From Flavimobilis sp052324925 (GTDB taxonomy: Bacteria; Actinomycetota; Actinomycetes; Actinomycetales; Cellulomonadaceae): a stretch of 64,000 nt of DNA. The notes under the pieces are model-generated. The model was not told the DNA's origin. It did no database searches and worked only from the letters and a program-made list of their open reading frames with translations. Positions 34,631 through 42,820 of the stretch are shown piece by piece. The stretch lies in assembly GCA_052324925.1 (NCBI GenBank), contig JBQPRE010000003.1; one strand, 5' to 3'. Positions within the stretch are counted from its first letter, which is position 1; the number at the start of each line of letters is the position of its first letter. Both the position numbers and the translations under genes were made by a program.

Positions 34631-35773
34631 TCAGAACCGCCAGGTGCGTGCGACACGCGCGATGCGTTCAGCAGCCTCGTCGCGCACGATGCCGTCGTCG
34701 TCGAGCAGGTCGGTGACGGTCGACCAGCCGGTCTCGTGGACGGCGGCGACGCCGAGCCCGGACCATTCGCGTCGCCCGGACAGCGAGGTTCCCGCGAGGA
34801 CGACGACGGGCACGACGCGTTCGATCGCGCCGTCGGCGACGACGGGCAGCACGCCGTCGTGCGACTCGCCCCCGTCGAGCCGTGGCATGACGACGACGAC
34901 GAGATCCGCGGCCGCCGTGCGCGCGGGCAGATCAGCCAGCTCGGCGACCGCGCGTGCCGCGGGGACGAGCGGGACCCCGAGCGCTGCGAGCATGAGTGCG
35001 ACGCCACCTCCTGCGGCACCGCCGCGCAGCGCGCCGAGCTCACGCGCGTGGTCCGCGACGGCGCGAGCGCTCGACGTCCTCGCACCTGCGCCGCCGAGCA
35101 GATCGCGCCCGACGAGCGTCCCGGACCGCTGGCTGGCGATCGCCTGGACGAGGTCGCCCAGCGCGCGTTCGAGATCTTGGGAGACGGCCGCGTCGACGAC
35201 GTCGGGCGCGAGGCTCCCGGCGAGGCCCCCGAGTCCGAGAAGTGCCTCCGGAGCGTGAGACGCGGCCCGGATGTCGCGCCCCGCGAGGGCCTGGCGGAGG
35301 GCGCCAAGGTCGGGCAGGTCCTCAGCCGTCACGCCGCGGAGCCCGGACGCCCCCGAGCACAGGCGCGCGGGGGCGGGCACGGGGATGCCGAGGCCCTCAG
35401 CCAGGCCGACGAGGAGCCCCGCTCCGCCGTCAGCCCACGCGGTGTCCGCACCGGGTGCGTTGCCCAGCGCAATGAGCACCGTGCGTGCGTCGGTGTCGAG
35501 CGCCGAGGCAAGGAGCGCGCCGAGCGGGCGCGAGGTCCCGTACACGACCGCGCGGGCCCGTTCGGTCGGAGCGGGGGCCAGGGTCGCGCCAGACAGGACG
35601 ACGACGTCGTCGCGCTCGGCGAGCGCCTCGGTCGTCCCCGGGCGTCCGTCGGCCAGCGGAACCGCCTCAACCGTCGCATCAGGCACGGCGCGGCGCCATG
35701 CGCCGGCCACGGCCGCAGCCACCTGGGGGCCCCGTGGGCCCCATCCACCCGAGTTCACAACGACGACGCGCAC
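34631..35773 (-). CDS. Glycerate kinase family protein
   Basis: Protein of 380 residues resembling glycerate kinase (GckA/GarK type). The match rests on GTSRPLGALLASAL, LIALGNAPGADTAWADGGAG in place of the usual GGSATNDGGAGML, LGIPVPAP, and the C-terminal LPVVADGAIERVVPVVVLAG and VTDLLDDD segments. The nucleotide/substrate loop is modified (ADTAWADGG rather than SATNDGG), and GEG-like acceptor motifs are weak, so activity on glycerate is plausible but not assured. M. tuberculosis Rv2205c is the positional homologue. The start is GTG 35773, with a -10-like GACGAT 6 nt upstream. The gene is divergent from nadA. Confidence 0.75.
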   Translation of the reverse strand: MRVVVVNSGGWGPRGPQVAAAVAGAWRRAVPDATVEAVPLADGRPGTTEALAERDDVVVLSGATLAPAPTERARAVVYGTSRPLGALLASALDTDARTVLIALGNAPGADTAWADGGAGLLVGLAEGLGIPVPAPARLCSGASGLRGVTAEDLPDLGALRQALAGRDIRAASHAPEALLGLGGLAGSLAPDVVDAAVSQDLERALGDLVQAIASQRSGTLVGRDLLGGAGARTSSARAVADHARELGALRGGAAGGGVALMLAALGVPLVPAARAVAELADLPARTAAADLVVVVMPRLDGGESHDGVLPVVADGAIERVVPVVVLAGTSLSGRREWSGLGVAAVHETGWSTVTDLLDDDGIVRDEAAERIARVARTWRF

Positions 35774-35778
35774 CCGCC

Positions 35779-35861
35779 CATCGTCCCACCTTCGGGCCCT
35801 CGTCCAGTTCCATCGCGGTTGCTGACAGCCCTGGGCCGGGGCACTCAGATGTGGGACGATG
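35779..35861. promoter_or_regulatory. Divergent promoter region with an 11-bp inverted repeat
   Basis: GTGGGACGATG occurs on the plus strand at 35851-35861 and on the minus strand at 35779-35789. In each copy GACGAT sits 6-7 nt before a GTG start (nadA at 35868, glycerate kinase at 35773). It can be read as two similar -10 regions or as a shared operator. Confidence 0.4.
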
Positions 35862-35867
35862 CGGGAC

Positions 35868-37061
35868 GTGACGACGACTGACACCTTCGCCGAGCCCGCC
35901 GCCTCCGCGCTCCTGCTTCTCGGCCAGCGTTCCGACCTCGACTCGGAACGCGGCGTGGAGTGCACGGGCGAGCTTCCGCCCGCGAGCAGCCCCGATCTCG
36001 TCGAGCGTGCGCGCGCCGCCAAGGCCGCTCTCGGCGACCGCGTCTTCGTTCTCGGTCACCACTATCAACGTGACGAGGTCATCGACTTCGCCGACGTCAC
36101 GGGCGACTCCTTCAAGCTCGCGCGTGAGGCTGCCGCACGACCCGACGCCGAGTTCATCATCTTCTGCGGTGTCCACTTCATGGCGGAGTCCGCGGACATC
36201 CTCACGGAGCCTGGCCAGCAGGTCGTCCTGCCGGACCTCGCGGCGGGCTGTTCGATGGCCGACATGGCGACGATCGACCAGGTGGCCGACGCGTGGGACG
36301 TGCTCGTCGAGGCAGGGATCGCCGACGAGACGGTCCCCGTGACGTACATGAACTCGACGGCCGCGATCAAGGCGTTCACGGGCCGCCACGGCGGGACCGT
36401 GTGCACGTCCTCGAACGCTCACGTCGCGCTTCGCTGGGCCTTCGACAAGGTCGGGGGCCTCGAGGGAACGGGCAAGGTGCTCTTCATGCCCGACCAGCAC
36501 CTGGGCCGCAACACGGCACTGGGCGCGCTCGGTATGAGCCCTGACGACTGCGTCGTCTTCGACCCGCGCAAGCCCGACGGCGGCGTCTCGGTCCAGCAGC
36601 TCCGCGACGCGCGGATGATCCTGTGGCGCGGCCACTGCTCCGTCCACGCCCGCTTCTCCCCCGAGAACGTCGCACACATGCGCGCGACGGTCCCGGACGT
36701 CACGGTCATGGTGCACCCCGAGTGCCGCAACGAGGTTGTCGCACTCGCCGACAAGGTGGGCTCGACCGAGTTCATCATCAAGGCGCTCGACGCGGCCGAG
36801 CCGGGCTCGTCCTGGGCGATCGGGACCGAGCTCAACCTGGTCCGCCGCCTCGCGAACGCGCACCCCGACAAGCAGGTCCACTACCTCGACTCGACGGTGT
36901 GCTTCTGCTCGACGATGAACCGGATCGACCTGCCGCACCTCGTGTGGTCGCTCGAGCAGCTCGTCGCGGGCACGGTCCCCAACCGCATCGTTGTCGACGC
37001 GGACGACGCGCACTGGGCGCGCGTCGCTCTTGACCAGATGCTCGCGCTGCCCGGCGTGTGA
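35868..37061 (+). CDS. nadA: Quinolinate synthase
   Basis: 4Fe-4S enzyme of about 397 residues that condenses iminoaspartate and dihydroxyacetone phosphate to quinolinate in NAD synthesis. Recognised segments are GHHYQRDEVIDFAD, IFCGVHFMAESADIL, with a cluster Cys, LPDLAAGCSMADM, with another Cys nearby, MVHPECRNEVV and CFCSTMNRIDLPHL. Three conserved Cys ligands fit. The start is GTG 35868, based on the -10 spacing; ATG 35859 adds three residues. nadB and nadC are not in the window, so iminoaspartate must come from elsewhere. nadE at 61384 completes the last step of the same pathway. Confidence 0.93.
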   Translation: MTTTDTFAEPAASALLLLGQRSDLDSERGVECTGELPPASSPDLVERARAAKAALGDRVFVLGHHYQRDEVIDFADVTGDSFKLAREAAARPDAEFIIFCGVHFMAESADILTEPGQQVVLPDLAAGCSMADMATIDQVADAWDVLVEAGIADETVPVTYMNSTAAIKAFTGRHGGTVCTSSNAHVALRWAFDKVGGLEGTGKVLFMPDQHLGRNTALGALGMSPDDCVVFDPRKPDGGVSVQQLRDARMILWRGHCSVHARFSPENVAHMRATVPDVTVMVHPECRNEVVALADKVGSTEFIIKALDAAEPGSSWAIGTELNLVRRLANAHPDKQVHYLDSTVCFCSTMNRIDLPHLVWSLEQLVAGTVPNRIVVDADDAHWARVALDQMLALPGV

Positions 37062-37114
37062 CTCCGCTCACCAGAACCCAATACCGGCAGTAGCGGATAC
37101 CTCGCGGGCAGGGT

Positions 37115-37120
37115 TACCCT
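37115..37120 (+). promoter_or_regulatory. -10 hexamer, leaderless thioesterase gene
   Basis: TACCCT ends 6 nt before GTG 37127. Confidence 0.55.
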
Positions 37121-37126
37121 GCTCGC

Positions 37127-37657
37127 GTGTTCCGTACCCTTCAGCTCGCCCTCGCCACCTCGCGGCCACGGCGCCCCGTGCCCGGTCTCGACCTGCTCGA
37201 CGAGTCGACGACGCGCATGCGCGTCAACATCGGCGATCTCGACCTCTACCGCCACGTGAACAACGGCGTGTACCTGCAGATGATGGACGTCGCACGCATC
37301 AACTTCATCGCTGACCTCGGGCTCATGCCGGAGCTGGGCCGTCGCGGATGGTACCCCGTCGTCGCCAACTCGACGATGTACTACCGCAGGTCCCTCACCC
37401 TGGGGCAACGCTTCGAGATCCGGACACGCTTGCTCGGCTGGGACGATCGCTGCGTCTTCATCGAGCAGACGTTCCACCGGGGCGACGAGCAGATCGTCCG
37501 CGGCGTCGTCGCCGGACGGTTCCTGGCCCGCGACCACACGCGCGTTTCGGGAGCAGACGTCGCGGCCGCCGCGGGTCACACCGAGGCGTCACCCGCCCTC
37601 CCCGCGGACGTCACCGCGTGGGCCGCCGCCTTCGACATCCTCCACCGACCGCGCTGA
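37127..37657 (+). CDS. Hotdog-fold acyl-CoA thioesterase family protein
   Basis: Protein of 176 residues with one hotdog domain. The family signature is DLDLYRHVNNGVYLQMMDVAR, where the Asp and the NN of HVNN correspond to active-site positions of 4HBT-like thioesterases. Strands follow as MYYRRSLTLGQRFEIRTRLL and DDRCVFIEQTFHRGDE. The first 25 residues are basic. Related proteins hydrolyse acyl-CoA or act as non-catalytic acyl-binding proteins; the chain specificity is not visible. It follows nadA by 65 bp but has its own -10, and precedes the DUF3043 gene, also with its own -10. Confidence 0.78.
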   Translation: MFRTLQLALATSRPRRPVPGLDLLDESTTRMRVNIGDLDLYRHVNNGVYLQMMDVARINFIADLGLMPELGRRGWYPVVANSTMYYRRSLTLGQRFEIRTRLLGWDDRCVFIEQTFHRGDEQIVRGVVAGRFLARDHTRVSGADVAAAAGHTEASPALPADVTAWAAAFDILHRPR

Positions 37658-37694
37658 GCGGTGACGGCGTGCACGAGGCGACCCACCGGTCGAC

Positions 37695-37700
37695 TACCCT
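37695..37700 (+). promoter_or_regulatory. -10 hexamer of the DUF3043 gene
   Basis: TACCCT ends 6 nt before GTG 37707, the same hexamer and spacing as the previous gene. The intervening GGGAGA could also act as a ribosome site. Confidence 0.5.
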
Positions 37701-37706
37701 GGGAGA

Positions 37707-38318
37707 GTGTTCAAGAAGAGCCGTCCCACCGAGGACGTGACCGTCCCCGCCGAGCCCCAGGTCGCACCTGAGCTCTCGCACTCCGACCCACGCCGCAAGA
37801 CGGGCCCCACGCCGCGCCGCAAGGATGCCGAGGCTGGTAACAAGGTCCCCCTCGTCGTCGATGACCGTCGCGCTGCCTCCAAGATGCAGCGTGCCGAAGC
37901 CCGCAAGCAGCGTGACGCCGAGTACCAGGCGATGCTCTCGGGCGACGAGCGCCACATGCCCCTGCGCGACCGCGGTCCGGTCAAGCGCTTCGTGCGTGAC
38001 TGGGTCGACGCCCGCTGGAACCTGGGCGAGGTCTTCCTCTTCTTCGCGCTCATCATGATGGTGATCCTCTTCATCACGCCGTACATCGCGAACGACGCGA
38101 TCACCGTCATCCTCATGCTGTTCTTGTACGGCGTCGTCCTCGTGACCGTCGCGGACGGCTTCCTGCTGTGGCGCAAGCTCCGCAAGGCGCTCATCGCCAA
38201 GTTCGGCGACTCGGTCGATCTCAAGACGCACCGCTGGTACGCCGTGACGCGTGCCTTCCAGATCCGGCGCGCTCGCCTGCCCAAGCCGCAGGTCAAGCAT
38301 GGCGAGTACCCGTCCTGA
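37707..38318 (+). CDS. DUF3043 membrane protein
   Basis: Protein of 203 residues of unknown function, typical of actinobacteria. A long basic, charged N-terminal region of about 105 residues (RKTGPTPRRKDAEAGNKVPL, KQRDAEYQAMLSGDE) precedes two transmembrane helices (FLFFALIMMVILFITPYIAN; ITVILMLFLYGVVLVTVADG). A basic C-terminal tail follows (LRKALIAKFGDSVDLKTHRW). Most of the protein should be cytosolic. The segment matches DUF3043, present in M. tuberculosis as Rv2206 in the same place. A terminator hairpin lies 18 bp downstream. Confidence 0.82.
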   Translation: MFKKSRPTEDVTVPAEPQVAPELSHSDPRRKTGPTPRRKDAEAGNKVPLVVDDRRAASKMQRAEARKQRDAEYQAMLSGDERHMPLRDRGPVKRFVRDWVDARWNLGEVFLFFALIMMVILFITPYIANDAITVILMLFLYGVVLVTVADGFLLWRKLRKALIAKFGDSVDLKTHRWYAVTRAFQIRRARLPKPQVKHGEYPS

Positions 38319-38335
38319 CGGACCGCTCCGAAGCA

Positions 38336-38376
38336 ACGACGGCGCCTCCTGGCTCATGGCCGGGAGGCGCCGTCGT
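38336..38376. terminator. Hairpin terminator after the DUF3043 gene
   Basis: A perfect 14-bp stem (38336-38349 with 38363-38376) with a 13-nt loop also faces the convergent small gene at 38421-38711. Confidence 0.7.
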
Positions 38377-38420
38377 CATGTGAGGTGCTCGGGGAGCTGG
38401 TCGCGCGGGCGACCACCGGC

Positions 38421-38711
38421 TCAGTCGGCCGGGTCCGCCGGATCGCTGAGCAACGGCGACGGCAGCGGCAGCGGTCGTCCGGCCACGACCCCGCCACGCA
38501 GGAGCGTCGCGCTCACGACGCCTGCCCGCGCGAAGACCCGCCAGCGCGCGCCGAACCACAGCTCGGCGTCGAACCGCCGCGCGAATGCCGGCGACACCTG
38601 AACCACGCCCGCGGCGGACGCGTCTGCGCCCGCGCCGTCCGCGAACCGCCACGACCACGCCGCGGCACCCTCGCCGGGCGCGACGCTCGCCCCGAGCGGA
38701 CCGACCGTCAC
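38421..38711 (-). CDS. Small hypothetical protein coupled to pyrD
   Basis: Unrecognised protein of 96 residues. The GTG start overlaps the pyrD stop (GTGA), so it is probably translated by coupling. The sequence is rich in Ala, Gly, Val and Pro with a Trp-rich stretch (AELWFGARWRVFARAGVVSA) and a Pro/Leu tail. It looks like a small beta-rich soluble protein; no membrane helix stands out. Location suggests an accessory to pyrimidine synthesis, but nothing in the sequence shows this. Some doubt remains that it is translated. Confidence 0.5.
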   Translation of the reverse strand: MTVGPLGASVAPGEGAAAWSWRFADGAGADASAAGVVQVSPAFARRFDAELWFGARWRVFARAGVVSATLLRGGVVAGRPLPLPSPLLSDPADPAD

Positions 38712-39724
38712 GACGAGGCCGCGACGAGAGCTCGGTTGACGCGCGAGGCCCAGAACGGCCCCTCATAGATGAAGGCCGTGTACGCCTGAACGAGGTCAGC
38801 CCCCGCGACGACGTACCGGCGCGCGTCCTGCGGGCTCGAGATCCCACCGACGCCGATGATCGTCGGGCCTTCACCCAGGCGCTCGCGCAAGCGCGCCACG
38901 ACGTCGAGCCCACGCTCGAGCTCAGGCGGCCCGGAGAGCCCGCCCGGCCCGAGGTCGTGGTCGATCGTCGTGTTGACCGCGACGACGCCGTCGAGACCGA
39001 GCTCAGCGACCAGGTCAGCGATCGCGTCGACGTCGTCGTCGGCCAGGTCCGGAGCGATCTTGACGAGCAGCGGAACCGTTCGTGTCGTCACGGCCGCGTC
39101 CGCGGCCTCCCGCACGGCGACGAGGATCGGCCGCAGCGAGTCGACCGACTGCAGGTCGCGCAGGCCCGGGGTGTTGGGCGACGACACGTTGACGACGAGG
39201 TAGTCGGCGTACGGCGCGAGCAGGCGCGCACTCGTCGCATAGTCGCCCGCCGCGTCCTCGACCGGCGTGAGTTTCGTCTTGCCGATGTTGACGCCGACGA
39301 CCGTGCGACGACCGTGGGCCGTCGACCGCAGCCGCCGCAGCTCCGTCGCCGCCGCCTGAGCACCGAGGTTGTTGAACCCCATGCGGTTGCGCAACGCCCG
39401 CTGGTCAGTGTGACGCCACAGGCGCGGCGCGTCGTTGCCCGGCTGCGCGTGCGCCGTGATGGTGCCGACCTCGACGAACGAGAAGCCGAGGGCCGTGAGC
39501 CCCTCGACCGCGGTGCCGTCCTTGTCGAAGCCTCCGGCCAGCCCGAGCGGGCCAGCGAGCGTGCGGCCGAAAGCCCTCACGCCGGGCTTGGCGCGCAACC
39601 TCGCGGCGAGCACGTCACGCACGCCGGGCGTGCGACCCGCGAGACGGATCGCGCCGTGAGCGAGGTGGTGGATGCGCTCGGGGTCCATCTTCCGAAAGAC
39701 GTGGTCGAACAGGAGGTGGTACAT
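38708..39724 (-). CDS. pyrD: Dihydroorotate dehydrogenase, quinone-dependent (class 2)
   Basis: Fourth step of pyrimidine synthesis, oxidising dihydroorotate and passing electrons to (mena)quinone at the membrane. The protein has 338 residues. The N-terminal membrane-associating helical region (LLFDHVFRKMDPERIHHLAH) marks class 2. FMN/substrate signatures are GLAGGFDKDGTAVEGL, FVEVGTITAHAQPGND, NRMGFNNLGA, VVNVSSPNTPGLR, with the catalytic Ser in NVSSPNT, and VAVNTTIDHD. GVGGIS and YTAFIYEGP close the barrel. The start ATG 39724 has GAGGAG upstream; the longer start at 39880 lies in another gene. It links this block to the respiratory chain. Confidence 0.93.
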   Translation of the reverse strand: MYHLLFDHVFRKMDPERIHHLAHGAIRLAGRTPGVRDVLAARLRAKPGVRAFGRTLAGPLGLAGGFDKDGTAVEGLTALGFSFVEVGTITAHAQPGNDAPRLWRHTDQRALRNRMGFNNLGAQAAATELRRLRSTAHGRRTVVGVNIGKTKLTPVEDAAGDYATSARLLAPYADYLVVNVSSPNTPGLRDLQSVDSLRPILVAVREAADAAVTTRTVPLLVKIAPDLADDDVDAIADLVAELGLDGVVAVNTTIDHDLGPGGLSGPPELERGLDVVARLRERLGEGPTIIGVGGISSPQDARRYVVAGADLVQAYTAFIYEGPFWASRVNRALVAASS

Positions 39725-39750
39725 GCGCAGGCTCCTCGGTGTCGGCTCGT

Positions 39751-40212
39751 TCAGGCAGGCGGGTCGGTCAGGGCGGTGTCGGGAGAGGCGGCCGCCTCGC
39801 GGGTGCGAGCGAGCCACCACAGCCCGGCGACGGGCAGAAGGAGCGGAACGTAGCCGTAGCCCTCGCCGAGGTGCGACCACACCGTCGCCTCAGGGAAGAG
39901 CTCGGGCCGCAAGAACGAGACAAGACCGACGCTGAGGACTCCGACGAACTCGATCGTCACGCTCGTCCAGGCGATCGCCCGGGAGCGCGGCGTCGCGCGC
40001 ACCAGCGCGATGGTCGCCACGACGTAGAGGAGCGCAGCGAATCCCGACAGGAGGAAGGCGACGGGTGCTTCGTCGAGCTTCGTGCTGATCTGGTACGCGG
40101 CGCGGGCCGTCGAGGCGAGCGCAAAGATCCCGTAGACCGTGATCATGAGCATGCCGAGCCCGGAGCGCGTCGCGGGCCGGTCAGTGCGCGACGTGACGGG
40201 GAGCTCTCTCAT
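39751..40212 (-). CDS. Four-helix integral membrane protein
   Basis: Unrecognised protein of 153 residues with about four transmembrane helices (GMLMITVYGIFALASTARAA; VAFLLSGFAALLYVVATIAL; AIAWTSVTIEFVGVLSVGLV; GYVPLLLPVAGLWWLA). The ATG at 40212 overlaps the stop of the upstream 119-residue membrane protein (ATGA), so both are translated together and may form a complex. The ends are Thr/Pro-rich and short. No enzymatic motif is visible. It lies 26 bp upstream of the pyrD start on the same strand. Confidence 0.65.
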   Translation of the reverse strand: MRELPVTSRTDRPATRSGLGMLMITVYGIFALASTARAAYQISTKLDEAPVAFLLSGFAALLYVVATIALVRATPRSRAIAWTSVTIEFVGVLSVGLVSFLRPELFPEATVWSHLGEGYGYVPLLLPVAGLWWLARTREAAASPDTALTDPPA

Positions 40213-40568
40213 GCGGCGAGCTCCCAGATCTGCCAGAGGCGCATCTCGAGGAAGGCGACCGTCACGGTCGCGACGAGCAGGACGACCGAGCTCCATCGTG
40301 TGCGCTCGATGAAGGCGACGAGGGCCGCGATCGGCAGGATGAGGAGGATCGAGAGGTGATAGCCCCACAGCATGATCGCGTCACCCCGCCAGCCCTGGAC
40401 GAGCAGGACGATCGAGACGATCACCTGGACGAGCAGAACGCCCTCGATGACAGCAGCAGCCCAGAGCTGCTTGAGGATGACGGCACGGTCGCGGACCGTG
40501 AACCACACGGCCCAAGCGCCAAGAAGAGCGCACAGCACGAGGACGACGACGAGCAGGGGCAGGAGCAC
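40209..40568 (-). CDS. Small four-helix integral membrane protein
   Basis: Unrecognised protein of 119 residues, nearly all hydrophobic: LLPLLVVVLVLCALLGAWAV, a short basic loop (RDRAVILKQ), AAVIEGVLLVQVIVSIVLLV, HLSILLILPIAALVAFIERT and SSVVLLVATVTVAFLEM. GTG 40568 is chosen because the minus-strand -10 TACGCT lies 7 nt upstream; the longer start at 40601 lies ahead of that promoter. Its stop overlaps the next gene. Function unknown; possibly a partner of the 153-residue protein. Confidence 0.62.
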   Translation of the reverse strand: MLLPLLVVVLVLCALLGAWAVWFTVRDRAVILKQLWAAAVIEGVLLVQVIVSIVLLVQGWRGDAIMLWGYHLSILLILPIAALVAFIERTRWSSVVLLVATVTVAFLEMRLWQIWELAA

Positions 40569-40575
40569 GGCTCCG

Positions 40576-40581
40576 AGCGTA
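40576..40581 (-). promoter_or_regulatory. -10 hexamer, leaderless membrane-protein operon
   Basis: TACGCT on the minus strand ends 7 nt before GTG 40568. Confidence 0.5.
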
Positions 40582-40674
40582 CCCGCCGCGCACGTGCTCA
40601 CGGTGGGACGTCCGCCTGATCGGCCTCGAGGGACGTCCCACGCGGGGTGCCGTCCGGATGCCGGACGCTCGGGC

Positions 40675-40680
40675 TAGCAT
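40675..40680 (+). promoter_or_regulatory. -10 hexamer, leaderless pepA
   Basis: TAGCAT ends 6 nt before GTG 40687 and no ribosome site is present. Confidence 0.55.
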
Positions 40681-40686
40681 CAAGGG

Positions 40687-42150
40687 GTGGCAGACCTGAC
40701 TCTTACCGGTAAGAATCCCTACTCACTCCCGGCCGACGCGCTCGTCGTCGCGACGGCGACGGTCGACGACTCCGTCGTCATCCTCGGCGACGCTCCCGAC
40801 GCGGTCCGTGCGATCGCCGAGCACGCCAAGGCGCTCGGTCTCACGGGAGCGCTCGACGAGGTCGTGCGCGTCCCCGCACCCGCAGGCGTCGCCGCTGCGG
40901 TCCTCGTCCTGGCCGGCACGGGCGCCGGAACGCCCGCCCCCGAGTCCCTGCGCCGCGCCGCTGGCGCGAGCGTCCGGGCCCTGGGCGGCGGTCACACCGT
41001 GCTCGCGCTGCCTGCTGACGACGAAGCCGCCGTCGCGGCGGTCGCCGAGGGCGCACTGCTCGGCGCCTACGCGTTCGCGCGCTACCGCTCGTCGTCCGAG
41101 GCCCCGCGCCCGACGGTCCTCGAGCTCTCCTCGCCCGTCGCGCGCACGCGCGCCGCGAAGGACGCCGTCGACCGCGCCGTCATCGTCGCCGAGGCGATCA
41201 ACTCGACGCGCGACCTCGTCAACACCGCGCCCAACGACCTCTTCCCCGCGGCATTCGCCGACATCGCGAAGACGGCGGCCAAGGGCACGGGCGTCAAGGT
41301 CACGGTGCTCGACGAGAAGGCGCTCCTCGCGGGCGGCTACGGCGGCATCATGGGCGTTGGCCAGGGTTCGACGCGCGGCCCCCGCCTCGTCAAGATCGCT
41401 TACGCCCCCAGCCGTCCCGCTGCGCGCGTCGCGCTCGTCGGCAAGGGCATCACCTTCGACACCGGCGGCATCTCGATCAAGCCCGCCAAGGGCATGGAGG
41501 CCATGAAGTCCGACATGGCCGGCGCCGCAGCTGTTCTCGGGACCGTCATCGCGGCCGCTCGCCTCGGCGGCGACGTCGCCGTGACCGGCTACCTCTGCCT
41601 CGCTGAGAACATGCCGGGCGGCGGCGCCCAGCGTCCGTCCGACGTCATCACGATCCGTGGCGGCACAACGGTCGAGGTGCTCAACACCGACGCCGAGGGT
41701 CGCCTCGTCATGGCCGACGGTCTCGTCCAGGCGGTCGAGGACGGCACGGATGTCGTCCTCGACATCGCGACGCTCACGGGTGCGCAGATCATCGCCCTCG
41801 GCGATCGCGTCTCCGGCGTCATGGGCACGGACGACGTCCGCACCGAGGTCGTCACGGCCGCGGAGGCAGCGGGCGAACAGTTCTGGCCCATGCCGCTTCC
41901 TGCCGAGCTGCGCCCCTCGCTCGACTCCAAGGTGGCCGACATCGCGAACATCGGCGGCCGCGCGGGTGGCATGCTCACCGCGGGGCTGTTCCTCCAGGAG
42001 TTCACGGGCGGAACCCCGTGGGCACATCTCGACATCGCTGGCCCGTCCTTCAACGAAGGTTCGGCCTACGGGTACACGCCCGTCGGCGGAACGGGCGTCG
42101 GCGTGCGCACGCTGCTCTCCTTCATCGAGGGCCGTTCCGCGCAGGCCTGA
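40687..42150 (+). CDS. pepA: Leucyl aminopeptidase (M17 family)
   Basis: Cytosolic metallo-aminopeptidase of 487 residues that removes N-terminal residues from peptides. The N-terminal domain (1-165) is Ala/Val-rich. The C-terminal catalytic domain has metal ligands in VGKGITFDTGGISIKP (Lys and Asp), MKSDMAGAAAVLGT, and the family signature NTDAEGRLVMAD near residue 335. The C-terminal WAHLDIAGP is standard. Two Mn or Zn ions are expected. The start is GTG 40687 (leaderless). M. tuberculosis pepB (Rv2213) is the positional counterpart. Confidence 0.94.
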   Translation: MADLTLTGKNPYSLPADALVVATATVDDSVVILGDAPDAVRAIAEHAKALGLTGALDEVVRVPAPAGVAAAVLVLAGTGAGTPAPESLRRAAGASVRALGGGHTVLALPADDEAAVAAVAEGALLGAYAFARYRSSSEAPRPTVLELSSPVARTRAAKDAVDRAVIVAEAINSTRDLVNTAPNDLFPAAFADIAKTAAKGTGVKVTVLDEKALLAGGYGGIMGVGQGSTRGPRLVKIAYAPSRPAARVALVGKGITFDTGGISIKPAKGMEAMKSDMAGAAAVLGTVIAAARLGGDVAVTGYLCLAENMPGGGAQRPSDVITIRGGTTVEVLNTDAEGRLVMADGLVQAVEDGTDVVLDIATLTGAQIIALGDRVSGVMGTDDVRTEVVTAAEAAGEQFWPMPLPAELRPSLDSKVADIANIGGRAGGMLTAGLFLQEFTGGTPWAHLDIAGPSFNEGSAYGYTPVGGTGVGVRTLLSFIEGRSAQA

Positions 42151-42180
42151 GCCGGCCGAGCACCCGCACGACCGACGAGC

Positions 42181-42291
<111 letters not shown>

Positions 42292-42324
42292 CTCCTCACC
42301 CTCGGCCATCCGATCCGTGCACGC

Positions 42325-42669
42325 TCAGCGCACGGGAGGATCCTGCGTGAGACGGCGGCCCTTCTGGCGCGTCCCCCAGTCCCGGTAACGCTGGGGATAG
42401 CCCGTGAACCTCACGTTGTAGACGGGCACGCCCAAGGACTGGCTGACGTCGAACGCCGTGCGCTCGTCGGGCACCGCCCTGCGCGTCCACTCCCCCGTCG
42501 TCGCGACGAGAAGGACCGTTGCGGGCGTGTCTCGCGTCGGAGGCTCCACGTACGCCTCGACACCGAGGCGCGAGGCGACGAACTCAGACAGATGCGCGAC
42601 GACCTCACGGCCTTGCGCACGAGGCCGGACGTCTCCACCCTCGCGGGGGCGTCGTCGGAAGAAGCTCAT
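42325..42669 (-). CDS. Conserved hypothetical protein, basic and soluble
   Basis: Protein of 114 residues of no recognised family. It begins MSFFRRRPREGGD and continues with an alpha/beta-like pattern: VVAHLSEFVASRLGVEAYVE, TPATVLLVATTGEWTRRAVP, and a tail with VYNVRFTGYPQRYRDWGTRQ. It is basic and Arg-rich and probably cytosolic. A minus-strand -10 TAGGAT lies 6 nt before ATG 42669, which supports a real leaderless gene. It is divergent from lpd and its 3' end lies near the C tract, though the stop codon is clear of it. Confidence 0.6.
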   Translation of the reverse strand: MSFFRRRPREGGDVRPRAQGREVVAHLSEFVASRLGVEAYVEPPTRDTPATVLLVATTGEWTRRAVPDERTAFDVSQSLGVPVYNVRFTGYPQRYRDWGTRQKGRRLTQDPPVR

Positions 42670-42675
42670 CGGGCA

Positions 42676-42681
42676 ATCCTA
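42676..42681 (-). promoter_or_regulatory. -10 hexamer, leaderless hypothetical gene
   Basis: TAGGAT on the minus strand ends 6 nt before ATG 42669. Confidence 0.5.
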
Positions 42682-42820
42682 CCGAGCCGCGTATCGACCG
42701 GCCCGGCGGATGTCAGCGGCATCACAGCACGCAGAACGCGATCCGGTTGGGCCGAGAGTCCTACTGATGACAAGATGAAGGCGGCGTGACCGCCGATCGT
42801 TCGCATCTAAGGAGCTGCAC

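Noticed and set aside
34709..35881. Plus-strand open frames opposite the glycerate kinase gene
   Set aside because: Codon bias and recognisable kinase segments support the minus strand; the opposite frames are low-complexity.
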